Below, in pieces: positions 52,901-60,444 of a stretch of 64,000 bases of DNA. The stretch's first letter is position 1; each line of letters begins with the position of its first letter. This stretch comes from Bacteroidota bacterium (lineage in GTDB: Bacteria > Bacteroidota > Bacteroidia > SXHM01). The stretch spans positions 62,001-126,000 of the forward strand of contig CANKAM010000004.1 in NCBI GenBank assembly GCA_947479755.1, in the 5' to 3' direction. The notes under the pieces were generated by a model that had not been told where the DNA came from, made no database searches, and saw nothing but the letters and a program-made list of their open reading frames with translations. Position numbers and translations under genes: made by a program.

Positions 52901-55161
52901 ATACCAGGATCGCCATGCAAAGTAGCTTGCATCACTGCAAAGTTGTAAAGATAATTTCCGGCTACCTGCACATCGGCTACGGTTTGTTTCATCACCCTGC
53001 CAATGGTACGGTGGTAATTTTTGTAACCAAGGTTTGTATAAAGACTGTCGCCATACCGCGCTAAAGCACCTACAACAGCATCACCCACCGAAGCAAGAAA
53101 ACCGATTGCCCCGCGATCCTGAGCAAGCACCCAGGGCTCGCTCATACTTAAACTCGCACCCGGTACATTGTGTATATCACCCGAAAGACAAGAGTTTCCG
53201 AAAATGAAAGGATATTTACCTTCGTTGTCGTATGTACTTACATCATCCGTGTTCACATCAAACCCTCCACCCGAACCATGCCCGAAAAAGGTCATTAACG
53301 AAACACCATCCTCAATCAATTCACGAATAGAATCAGATTGTGTAATCTGGAAAGGTTGTGAATTGGTTTTCGAAAATTTCTGAACCCATGCACCGTAGAG
53401 TGAGTCTTCAATAATTTCTTCAAACACATCTACATAATAGCAGAGCAATTCATTTTCCGCACCATCGGCCCCACCGCAAAAATGCAGCACGCGCTTTTTC
53501 CATTCGTCAGGTTCAGCGCCTTCATACTCCACTACTTTATCTAAATAGTCCTGTGCCTGTTCAGGGGTTCGTGCCGCCAATCTGCCAACAGGAATAGCAG
53601 GCTCGTACAGGTTACCGCCCAAGCCTGCAGTAAATAACATATCAGCAGGACGAAAGCCGAATGTTGGAATAAGACAGGCAGCATAATTTGCTGCGTTGAA
53701 TCTGCATTGATAGGAATAAATTCCTTTTCCGTAAAGAAATAAATGCTGCAATGAATCGGGTCCCCACTCCTGATAAGCATAATCAGCAAAATGCCGGATT
53801 GCCATAGGACTTTTACGAACACCGTGTCCGAACTGGTCATAGATTTCGTCAATGTCAAACAACTCGGCATTGTAGCCGCTTTGGTTACGGTATATTTTGT
53901 AGTTCTGCCCTTCTGTCCAAAGTGTATTATGCGTGATGATATAGAAGTTAGGAGGAACTAAATAGTTCGTGATGTCAAGGAAGTAACCATCCTGATTATG
54001 TCCGCAGGGTTTTAATAACGGAATGGAGTTAATTGAAATCTGCGCATCGCTGGTGAGGTAACATTCTTTTTCGTTACCTGCATTCGGAACAAGCGCAGCA
54101 GTTGCACTTCCGTTGGTGAATAAGGCAATGCGTTTGTTATTAGTTAGGTCAAACAATCTTCCGGTTGTTCCTTGCAGATTAAAGCCGGTGAGATTTAAAA
54201 GTGTTTTAGTTTCACCCAAAATTGAATTATCCGGAACAAACATTTTAGGGTACGTTGCTCCGCTAACGTTCATGCTATGAGGATAGCGCAACGAAGCATA
54301 CGCAGCAACATGAGTTGTTCCGCTAAGACTTGAAAATACAACATTGGTTGAGCCATTTGAAATGTTTGATGAAGCAACCTGCTTGTTATAGCTCTTAGTG
54401 AAAAAACCAGAGTATGTGGTGTCATACGAAAATGAACCAACGCTGATACGCATGTTGTGTGTGGCATCAGCAAGTCCTATTACATTGCCTTTAACCTTTG
54501 CATTAGGGCCGGTTGTAGCAGAAGGTGTACTCACAGTTGCTGTAAACGAGCCAGCAAAACCTGCACTGTAATAACCTTCACCGGCAGTATATTGGGGACT
54601 GGTTTCACCATTTACAATAGGATAGGTTTTACCAAATAGATAAGCACCGTTATTGGTGTAATAAATGGAGTTCTCCTTCATGAAATAGGTAGCCGGAGTT
54701 ATGCCGGTTATATTCGCGTCAATCACATTCTGAAAACGCAAACCTGCTGTATTACCCCACGAGAAAAAATAAAATGCAGTATCATTAAACAAGCTGCAGT
54801 AAGGATTTCCGTGGTTTTCGGGGACATCATAAACCTCACGGTCAAAATAGCCATCGTTGCGTTGCGCGTGAAATTCAATGTAATCAGCCGAATCTAAACT
54901 GCCGTCTTGTCCGCCTACAACATAAATGGGGATTTCCTGTCCGCGACCGTACATTTGAATTTTATCCAAACCGTTTTGATTAATATCGCCTACAGAAATT
55001 CCACTGTTTATAAGCGCAGTATAGGTAATGCGGTAAACGCCATCCTGTAAAACAGGAAATTTATAATACGGCTGATTGTAATTAATCCAAGAGTTGGTGT
55101 ACTGCGCAGAGGCAGTAAAAGGTAAGAGCAGAAATAATAAGGTGCGTAAAAGTCCCCTCAT
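49990..55161 (-). CDS. porU2: PorU2-type C25 sortase-like protein of the type IX system
   Basis: A 1723-residue secreted protein; the signal peptide ends at TASAQ. It has a C25 (gingipain-type) cysteine peptidase domain in its first half, with catalytic His628 (FFGHGSGGG) and Cys658 (FGNSCLSGD). Several Ig-like domains follow, with a region at about residues 1075-1235 that resembles an ILEI-type domain, and a final FlgD-like Ig domain (VLNYPNPFSTSTRFVF ... NGVYLYTVTAY). PorU cleaves sorting domains and attaches cargo. The long form with a PorV-like neighbour is named PorU2. The upstream porV2 stop directly abuts its start codon. Confidence 0.88.
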   Translation of the reverse strand: MRGLLRTLLFLLLPFTASAQYTNSWINYNQPYYKFPVLQDGVYRITYTALINSGISVGDINQNGLDKIQMYGRGQEIPIYVVGGQDGSLDSADYIEFHAQRNDGYFDREVYDVPENHGNPYCSLFNDTAFYFFSWGNTAGLRFQNVIDANITGITPATYFMKENSIYYTNNGAYLFGKTYPIVNGETSPQYTAGEGYYSAGFAGSFTATVSTPSATTGPNAKVKGNVIGLADATHNMRISVGSFSYDTTYSGFFTKSYNKQVASSNISNGSTNVVFSSLSGTTHVAAYASLRYPHSMNVSGATYPKMFVPDNSILGETKTLLNLTGFNLQGTTGRLFDLTNNKRIALFTNGSATAALVPNAGNEKECYLTSDAQISINSIPLLKPCGHNQDGYFLDITNYLVPPNFYIITHNTLWTEGQNYKIYRNQSGYNAELFDIDEIYDQFGHGVRKSPMAIRHFADYAYQEWGPDSLQHLFLYGKGIYSYQCRFNAANYAACLIPTFGFRPADMLFTAGLGGNLYEPAIPVGRLAARTPEQAQDYLDKVVEYEGAEPDEWKKRVLHFCGGADGAENELLCYYVDVFEEIIEDSLYGAWVQKFSKTNSQPFQITQSDSIRELIEDGVSLMTFFGHGSGGGFDVNTDDVSTYDNEGKYPFIFGNSCLSGDIHNVPGASLSMSEPWVLAQDRGAIGFLASVGDAVVGALARYGDSLYTNLGYKNYHRTIGRVMKQTVADVQVAGNYLYNFAVMQATLHGDPGIRINTHPLPDLAISEPNVYFTNPDGNGTPITVTTELDSFDINIIVNNLGRTYGDTLTLYVRRTYPGGIDGGSITKTFAPIFFKDTLTVRFATNQIFGIGINQLYVHIDDGPFPVIDELSEQNNFINNMNFVVQSPDIIPVYPYKFAIMGEQGITLKASTGNPFAPVRTYRLQLDTTDRFNSPLMQQTTITQSGGVVNWTPTLLANMPDSTVYFWRASVDSTVFKWRESSFQYITDKYGWGQSHFFQFKPDTANYEGDKYQFVNHNRPFRRFDFINTPKTISVHNKGWVANLDEGYSVLYKIDSEVEDYIACGGGDPDCNIGGFSATMIFQSQVIIAVIDPNTLEPLETPGDDPAGSCNWLANQQNHFNQLNSNGSCGRSRPGKHFYWLQNNSTSMTNMNNFLNNQGVNNSVPDSAYILMYSWLVNPVNVYGYPASGTFVTWPTDVVNTFHSLGFTEIENIPLNLPWVFFCKKGDTSTAQLIVGQTPTDVIDFSAQMGGTYNKGTITTPLIGPSAGWNWMYWDRHPSEIPSDDTMNVSIIGVRQNGTEEEVLSDYLIYPSTNPDSLSLTGIIDDLEFPYMKLQAFTQDDTTRTPVQLERWQIIYDQVPEAALNPNIGYYFPSSVVEQFQDVVFMTAIENISDYDMDSLLVKYWVQKQDNSSVIVPYPRQAPLLIDGVLIDTIHVPTADFVGTNKLWVEVNPYDSLGNPDQLEQYHFNNIGYVQFSTSGDRINPILDVTFDGIHILDGDIVSAKPQIIMNLDDENQYLLMNEVTDTSKIRVYVVKPNTSVPERIYFDGFNTMQFFPASAPENKCRIEFPGEFTLDGVYKLIVQGSDKSNNASGSFEYTISFEVINRSTITEVLNYPNPFSTSTRFVFVLTGSVIPDYFKIQIMTITGKVVREITTDELGPINIGRNITQYAWNGKDEYGDQLANGVYLYTVTAYIGGQDIEHRNSGADKYIRKNFGKMFLMR

Positions 55162-56244
55162 TTATTTTTCCTTTTTTGTGAAATCAAATCTTAGCGAAAA
55201 CACATTCGAAAGCAGACCAACACTCTGGCCCACATTTGACAATGCATAATCAATGGTAAAGTTTTTTATACGGATACCAACGCCAATGTTAGGTTGAATG
55301 GAAGTAACCTTTTTACCGTCAATATCCAATGTTTGCTGAATATTGGCAACGCCACCGCGTACAAAAATAAAATCTGAATATGCTAATTGAAGTCCGAATT
55401 TAGGGTCTATGCTAACCGGATCTCCACCGATAGCAACATTGCGCCTTCCATCAAAGGTAAAATCAAAATTCGCTTCTACATACGTTGTAATTTTCTTGTA
55501 AATAGTAAATTGTTTTCCAACACCAAGCACCAATTTAGGCAGCGTTACTTCTAATGAATTGGTAGGTATTTCGTTATTATTTTTGATAAAACTGTTAATC
55601 ATTGCTGAATCTAAATCATAAGACCATGCATTGAAAGTGGATGTAATATCTCTTCCCATAGCAGCAAACTTCCATGTTCCTCGTTGATACTGCCCTCCAA
55701 CATCTAATCCAAAACCAAATGCTTTCCCAAAATCACCTACGTGACGGTAAATAATCTTTGCATTTGCTCCGTAGCTAAGCCCTTCTATCTTTGATTTACG
55801 TGCATACGAAATAATAAATGCATAATCCGCAGCCGTAAACGAAGTAATTCGGTTGTAATCAATTTGTCCGTTGTTATCAATAAGCTGAGTGGTATTAGGA
55901 ATATCATCCACACCAAAACGGATAACACTAAAACCAAGAGTACTTTCAGGATTAATTTTAGCTGCAACGCCAAGATAATCGTATTTCGCAATTCCTGCAA
56001 AATACTCGCTGTGCATCAATCCCACCTGAAAATTGTTTTTAATCTGCGATAATCCGGCAGGATTCCAATAACCTGAAGTTACATCATTGCTTTGCGCAAT
56101 GTATGCACCCGACATACCAAGCGCACGCGCACCTACTCCAATAGCAAGAAATTCGTTACTGTATTTGGGTGCCTGTGCAAATACCGACAGGGAAGTAATT
56201 GATAATAATAGAGCAAAGATTGCAGAGCGAAAATTATATGTCAT
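55162..56244 (-). CDS. porV2: PorV2-type outer-membrane protein of the type IX system
   Basis: A 360-residue outer-membrane beta barrel of the PorV/PorQ family (FadL-like). A signal peptide ends near VFAQ, followed by the family start LAIGVGARALGMSGAYIAQSN and GYWNPAGLSQIKN, and a barrel ending in LRFDF. PorV carries T9SS cargo to PorU at the cell surface. Direct fusion of the two genes in one operon (no intergenic base) suggests PorV2 and PorU2 work as a pair. Confidence 0.85.
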   Translation of the reverse strand: MTYNFRSAIFALLLSITSLSVFAQAPKYSNEFLAIGVGARALGMSGAYIAQSNDVTSGYWNPAGLSQIKNNFQVGLMHSEYFAGIAKYDYLGVAAKINPESTLGFSVIRFGVDDIPNTTQLIDNNGQIDYNRITSFTAADYAFIISYARKSKIEGLSYGANAKIIYRHVGDFGKAFGFGLDVGGQYQRGTWKFAAMGRDITSTFNAWSYDLDSAMINSFIKNNNEIPTNSLEVTLPKLVLGVGKQFTIYKKITTYVEANFDFTFDGRRNVAIGGDPVSIDPKFGLQLAYSDFIFVRGGVANIQQTLDIDGKKVTSIQPNIGVGIRIKNFTIDYALSNVGQSVGLLSNVFSLRFDFTKKEK

Positions 56245-56434
56245 AACTTTAAATAGAGTGTGAATTTATAGATTTATTTTGAAAGCGTCAAAATCGTAAA
56301 CGAGGCTTTTGATTTATTATTGTGCAGACCGGAAAATTTATTTTTACTTTGGGTTTGATAATGGAACACTTATATCGAGTATTTTGTTGATATCCGTCAT
56401 TAAATTCTTGTAAATCCGCGTTCTATCCTCCTTT

Positions 56435-57610
56435 ATGGACTTAAGCAAAAAACGATACTTCGAAAACCTTGACGCACTGCGTTTCGTGTCGTTTTTCTTT
56501 ATTTTTTTCGGTCATGCTTTGGACACCGAAAGCGAGATACTGAAACAGGATGAGGTTTACGGTTGGGTAAAGCACTACATCTATATTTTTGGAAAGACTG
56601 GTTTCAGTTTTGCCTTTGTTCTCTCCAGCTATATCAATACGTGGGTAATTCTTGAAGAACGCAACAACAGCGGAAAGTTCAGCCCGGTTATGTATTATGT
56701 AAGGCGTGCCTTGCGTATTTGGCCTCTTTATTTTCTGACACTTTTAATCGGTTTTGTGTTAGTACCTTTTGCAAAAGATATACTGAACGAGCCTTTTACA
56801 GAAACTGCAAACCCTATTTATTTCATTTTCTTCGTTGGCAATTTCTACCTTATTGAACATGGGTTCACGCAATCGCCCATCATCAGTGTATTGTGGAGCG
56901 TTTCGGTAGAAGAGCAGTTCTATATTTTCTGGCCTTTTTTGCTGTTGCTTTTCAGCTTCAGAATTAAATGGTTGTTTCCGTTGCTGATGATTGTCTTTGC
57001 GGCATCAACTTTTTATCTGTTTGGTGTGCGTGAAAATGATCAATATGTCTTATGGTACCATACACTTTTCTTGTTGGGCGATATTGCAATGGGAGCTTTG
57101 TTTGCATTTATCTCTTTCCAAGCCTCACCCCTAACCCATCTCCGAGGGAGAGGTGAACGAGTTTGCCGCTTCCTTGAAAATATTAGTAAGAAACAGATAG
57201 CAATCATTTACATTCTATTCTGGATTTGTCTTATTTTTTACAAACCTATTTTTGAAAACAATCTATTGCCGGGCGTTGTAAACCTGATTATTGAAAAGAT
57301 TGTATTTGCCCTGCTGCTCGCCTTCTTCATCTTTGAACAAAACTTCTGCAAAAACTCATGGATAAAATTCGGAAGGCTTAAGCTATTCAGCTTTCTGGGT
57401 TTAATTTCTTACGGTCTTTTCTGCTTCCACGAAATAGGAATTCTGATTGGTGGAAGAGTTTTGGAATTGCTGAATTTACAGGATAATGTCGGCTGGTTTT
57501 TACTTATAAAACCTGCGGTGGCATTAATTATTATAATTCCTGCGGCTTATTTAAGCTATTATTACTTTGAGCTGAAGTTCTTGAATCTGAAGAAGTACTT
57601 TTATTCTTAA
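56435..57610 (+). CDS. Acyltransferase family 3 (OafA/YrhL-like) with an in-frame palindrome
   Basis: A 391-residue inner-membrane O-acyltransferase with about ten helices. NLDALRFVSFFFIFFGHAL includes the conserved Arg16 and His27 of the family; SVEEQFYIFWP is the second hallmark. It would acetylate a sugar of a surface polysaccharide or peptidoglycan. Residues 230-242 (ASPLTHLRGRGER), in a loop between helices, are encoded by a palindromic intergenic-type repeat (57123-57156), so the loop is probably tolerant of insertion. Confidence 0.88.
   Translation: MDLSKKRYFENLDALRFVSFFFIFFGHALDTESEILKQDEVYGWVKHYIYIFGKTGFSFAFVLSSYINTWVILEERNNSGKFSPVMYYVRRALRIWPLYFLTLLIGFVLVPFAKDILNEPFTETANPIYFIFFVGNFYLIEHGFTQSPIISVLWSVSVEEQFYIFWPFLLLLFSFRIKWLFPLLMIVFAASTFYLFGVRENDQYVLWYHTLFLLGDIAMGALFAFISFQASPLTHLRGRGERVCRFLENISKKQIAIIYILFWICLIFYKPIFENNLLPGVVNLIIEKIVFALLLAFFIFEQNFCKNSWIKFGRLKLFSFLGLISYGLFCFHEIGILIGGRVLELLNLQDNVGWFLLIKPAVALIIIIPAAYLSYYYFELKFLNLKKYFYS
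57123..57156 (+). repeat. Palindromic repeat inside the acyltransferase gene
   Basis: CCTCACCCCTAACCC followed by TCTCC-GAG-GGAGA hairpin and GGTGA. The CCTCACCCC...TCTCCGAGGGAGAGG motif is a common bacterial dispersed repeat normally found between genes. Here it is in frame and in the coding strand orientation. Confidence 0.7.
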
Positions 57611-57617
57611 TGCCTCT

Positions 57618-57679
57618 CCTCATGCTGAATTTATTTCAGCATCTTAATAATGAGACCCTGAAACAAGTTCAGGGTGACG
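57618..57679. repeat. REPIN-like inverted repeat doublet, family B, copy 2
   Basis: Left hairpin ATGCTGAA-N5-TTCAGCAT (57622-57642) and right hairpin ACCCTGAA-N5-TTCAGGGT (57655-57675), 12 bases apart and in inverted orientation. It has the same architecture as copy 1 (22517-22613) with a shorter spacer. It lies between convergent stops. Confidence 0.85.
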
Positions 57680-57680
57680 G

Positions 57681-58031
57681 CTAATCCAAACCCAGTTCCT
57701 TCATAGGATCCCAATAGAGTTTGTCAAAGTTTTTCACTTTGTCTTTCACCACTTTTATTCCTTCCTTTTCAAGCAATTGCTTCATCATATCGGGATGCCC
57801 GAAATTGTGTTTTCCTGTGAGCAGTCCGTTGCGATTTACCACACGGTGTGCAGGAACTTTCGGCTTCTGTGAACCGGCATTATTCATTGCCCAGCCTACC
57901 ATGCGAGAGCTTTTACCTGTTCCCAAGTAACGTGCAATTGCTCCGTAAGATGTAACTCTTCCTTTAGGAATTAATCGGGTAACAGCATAAACATCTTCAA
58001 AAAATGATTGGTGCTTTTGGGTATCAGCCAT
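57681..58031 (-). CDS. Alkyltransferase-like protein (ATL; MGMT fold without Cys)
   Basis: A 116-residue DNA-binding protein of the MGMT C-terminal fold. It has the helix-turn-helix and arginine-finger region SSRMVGWAMNNAG, but the methyl-acceptor motif PCHR is PAHRVV here: Ala61 replaces the acceptor Cys. ATL proteins bind O6-alkylguanine without repairing it and hand the lesion to nucleotide excision repair; uvrA is in this window. It overlaps trmB by 8 bases on the same strand. Confidence 0.9.
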   Translation of the reverse strand: MADTQKHQSFFEDVYAVTRLIPKGRVTSYGAIARYLGTGKSSRMVGWAMNNAGSQKPKVPAHRVVNRNGLLTGKHNFGHPDMMKQLLEKEGIKVVKDKVKNFDKLYWDPMKELGLD

Positions 58032-58731
58032 TTTGCAATGCAGAAATTTTGAAACTAAGATAGTTAATCTTCAAACCCTGCTCCAAAAACATTTTTTCGT
58101 AATAGGTTTTTATCTGCAAGAGTTCTGCATTCTTGCTGATGTAAGCAACCTCTGCTTTTTCAATTGATTTGTACAAATCAGCAGTGGCGGCAAGTAGTTC
58201 AAGTTTCAATTCCTGAGCTACTTCCTTTGAATAATCATACAAAGGAAAATTATCTGTCTTAAGATTTACAATTCCTCCCGGCTTCAGAATATTCGCGTAT
58301 CGTTTCAGAAAAACAGGCGAAGTCAAACGTTTACGCTCTCGTGTTTTTTGTGGTTGCGGGTCGGGGAAAGTTACCCAGATTTCATCCACTTCACCTAGGG
58401 CAAAAACCTTCTCAATGTGGTCAATGCGTGTACGGACAAAAGCCACATTGTTCATTTTGTTATCAAAGGCTGTTTTGCTTCCGCGCCATAATCGTGCGCC
58501 CTTTATATCAACTCCAATAAAATTCTTATCAGCGAATCTTTCTGCAAGTCCAACGGTGTATTCGCCTTTACCGCAACCTAACTCCAGAACAAGAGGATTA
58601 TCGTTTTTGAAATATTCTTTATGCCATTTCCCTTTCAGACTAAAGTCTTCGGAATTATGCAAAGAAGGCAATTGAAAAACATTGGGAAATGTTCCAATTT
58701 CAGCAAATTTTTCGAGCTTTCCTTTTGACAT
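58024..58731 (-). CDS. trmB: tRNA (guanine-46-N7)-methyltransferase
   Basis: A 235-residue SAM-dependent enzyme. SAM motif I is LVLELGCGKGEYTVGLAE; the TrmB signature blocks NFIGVDIKGARLWRG, IWVTFPDPQPQKTRERKRL and LKPGGIVNLKTDN are intact. The substrate is G46 in the variable loop of tRNAs. It starts 60 bases downstream of the RNase E/G gene, with an inverted repeat in between. Confidence 0.96.
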   Translation of the reverse strand: MSKGKLEKFAEIGTFPNVFQLPSLHNSEDFSLKGKWHKEYFKNDNPLVLELGCGKGEYTVGLAERFADKNFIGVDIKGARLWRGSKTAFDNKMNNVAFVRTRIDHIEKVFALGEVDEIWVTFPDPQPQKTRERKRLTSPVFLKRYANILKPGGIVNLKTDNFPLYDYSKEVAQELKLELLAATADLYKSIEKAEVAYISKNAELLQIKTYYEKMFLEQGLKINYLSFKISALQNG

Positions 58732-58738
58732 TTATTTA

Positions 58739-58799
58739 GTGATTTACGATTTGGCGATTTAGTGATTTCAATCACCAAATCACTAATTCACCAAATCAC
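58739..58799. repeat. GATTT-unit inverted repeat between trmB and rng
   Basis: Left arm units GTGATTTACGATTTGGC and GATTTAGTGATTT are mirrored by AATCACCAAATCACTAATT and CACCAAATCAC around a TC centre. Each arm is about 30 bases and consists of 9-10-base GATTT-containing sub-units. The last bases of the right arm supply the stop codon of the rng gene. Confidence 0.7.
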
Positions 58800-60346
58800 A
58801 ATTTGATTTCTTCTCCCGCAGCATTCAGAAAATGATATTCCAGGAAGTGATAAGCATTTGAACTTTCCACTTTAATTTTCTTCTTGTATTTGCGTTGCCA
58901 TTTCCAGCGGATAGAAAATATCCCTTTGGTCAAATAAGCTTCAACATAAGGATGAACGCTGATGGTAACCATTTGCTCATTCTGCTCCTGTAAAATAAAA
59001 CGCATGTTGTTTTCTATTTCATCCGTGAAAAGAACAGTTGCCGCTATCTCTCCGGTTCCTCCGCAGGCAGGGCATTTTTCAACCGTTTCAATATTCATTT
59101 CTGGGCGCACACGCTGACGTGTTATTTGCACCAAGCCGAATTTTGTAGGAGGAAGAATGTTATGTTTTGCCTTATCATCCTTCATTTCGTCACGCATCTT
59201 CTCAAAAAGAAGTTTGCGGTTGTCGGCTTTATGAAGGTCAATAAAATCTACAACTATAATACCTCCCATATCACGTAAACGCAATTGGCGTGCAATTTCT
59301 TTTGCAGCTTCCAGGTTGCAATCAAGAGCATTAGTTTCCTGATCATTATCGGATTTTGCTCGATGCCCGCTGTTTACGTCAATTACGTGCAAGGCTTCGG
59401 TATGTTCAATCACCAAGTAAGCACCGCTCTTGAATGTTACCGTTTTTCCGAAAGAAGCTTTTATCTGTTTTTCAATTCCGAAATGCTCAAAAATTGAAGA
59501 CTTGCCCGAGTATAATTTGGCAATACTTTCTTTTTCCGGAGCTTTAGCGTGAAGGTAACTTTTCACTTCCTCCAAAACTTTCGAGTCGTCAGTATAGATG
59601 TTGTTAAAATCAGGATTCAGAATATCGCGTAGCAAAGCTGATGTACGGTCAAGCTCTCCCAAAACTCTTTGCGGAGCATTTGCTTTTTTTAATTGCTCAA
59701 AGCAAGTATTCCATTTAATCATCAGATCCTTCATGTCGGCATCCAATTCTTCTACCTTTTTATGTTCGGCAACTGTACGGATAATAACACCGAAATTTTT
59801 AGGCTTAATATCGCTGATGATTTTTTTCAAGCGGTCTCTTTCTTCCGAACTCTTAATTTTCTGCGAAACAGAAACTTTGTCGTTGAAAGGAAGAAGAACA
59901 ATGTATCGCCCTGCAATTGAAATTTCAGAAGTTATGCGCGGACCTTTTGTTGAAATAGGTTCTTTGGCAACCTGCACCAAAATCTGCTGACCACTTTTTA
60001 CAATGTCATCAATTTTCCCGCCTTTGTTAATGTCTTTCTCAGGGCGCACATAATCCAGCCTTGAACTGTTTTGCTTTCCCGACTGAACCTGTTGGGTAAA
60101 CTTGACGAACGAATTCATCTGCGGCCCTAAATCCAGATAATGCAGAAATGCATCTTTTTCGTAGCCAATATTTACAAACGCGGCATTCAGTCCGGGCATA
60201 ATTTTCTTCACCTTACCAAGGTAAATATCGCCCACAGAAAAATTGTTGCTGCTGCGCTGCTTATGCAACTCAACAAGCTGTTTGTCTTTCAGCAAAGCTA
60301 TTACAGCTTCAGACGAAGACGATGATATTACAAGATCGTAATTCAC
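58796..60346 (-). CDS. rng: Ribonuclease E/G family protein
   Basis: A 516-residue endoribonuclease, cytosolic. An S1-like RNA-binding domain lies near residues 35-130 (GDIYLGKVKKIMPGLNAAFVNIG). The catalytic domain has HVIDVNSGHR and GGIIVVDFIDL, holding the metal-binding Asp residues, followed by the zinc link CPACGGTGE. The length corresponds to RNase G with no long degradosome scaffold. The start is GTG. Upstream are two hairpins (60371-60428) that may act as a leader. Confidence 0.94.
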   Translation of the reverse strand: MNYDLVISSSSSEAVIALLKDKQLVELHKQRSSNNFSVGDIYLGKVKKIMPGLNAAFVNIGYEKDAFLHYLDLGPQMNSFVKFTQQVQSGKQNSSRLDYVRPEKDINKGGKIDDIVKSGQQILVQVAKEPISTKGPRITSEISIAGRYIVLLPFNDKVSVSQKIKSSEERDRLKKIISDIKPKNFGVIIRTVAEHKKVEELDADMKDLMIKWNTCFEQLKKANAPQRVLGELDRTSALLRDILNPDFNNIYTDDSKVLEEVKSYLHAKAPEKESIAKLYSGKSSIFEHFGIEKQIKASFGKTVTFKSGAYLVIEHTEALHVIDVNSGHRAKSDNDQETNALDCNLEAAKEIARQLRLRDMGGIIVVDFIDLHKADNRKLLFEKMRDEMKDDKAKHNILPPTKFGLVQITRQRVRPEMNIETVEKCPACGGTGEIAATVLFTDEIENNMRFILQEQNEQMVTISVHPYVEAYLTKGIFSIRWKWQRKYKKKIKVESSNAYHFLEYHFLNAAGEEIKL

Positions 60347-60370
60347 GGAATAAGATTAAATGAGTAAATA

Positions 60371-60410
60371 CACTCTTCCCTGTGTGCAGAGTATGCAACA
60401 GAGAAGAGTG
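60371..60410 (-). promoter_or_regulatory. Hairpin in the leader of the RNase E/G gene
   Basis: A 40-base hairpin. Its outer stem is CACTCTTC/GAAGAGTG, its inner pairs are CTGT/ACAG and TGCA/TGCA, and its loop is GAGTA. It lies 24 bases before the rng start codon in the transcribed (minus) strand. It has no U tract, so it is not a typical terminator. Confidence 0.55.
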
Positions 60411-60411
60411 T

Positions 60412-60428
60412 GCGGGGAAATCCCCTGC
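60412..60428 (-). promoter_or_regulatory. Second small hairpin between the COX24-like gene and rng
   Basis: GC-GGGG-AAAT-CCCC-GC, with a bulged T. It sits directly beside the 40-base hairpin, so the leader contains two adjacent stems between the 31-residue gene and rng. Confidence 0.45.
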
Positions 60429-60444
60429 CAGCGTAAATTACAGA

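Noticed and set aside
50053-53064. Several 60-180-codon plus-strand frames inside porU2
   Set aside because: porU2 is an intact 1723-residue frame with catalytic residues; the antisense frames have no domains or signals.
57681-58031. Inactivated MGMT (pseudogene)
   Set aside because: The Cys-to-Ala change with all DNA-binding residues kept is the normal state of the ATL family, and the frame is intact.
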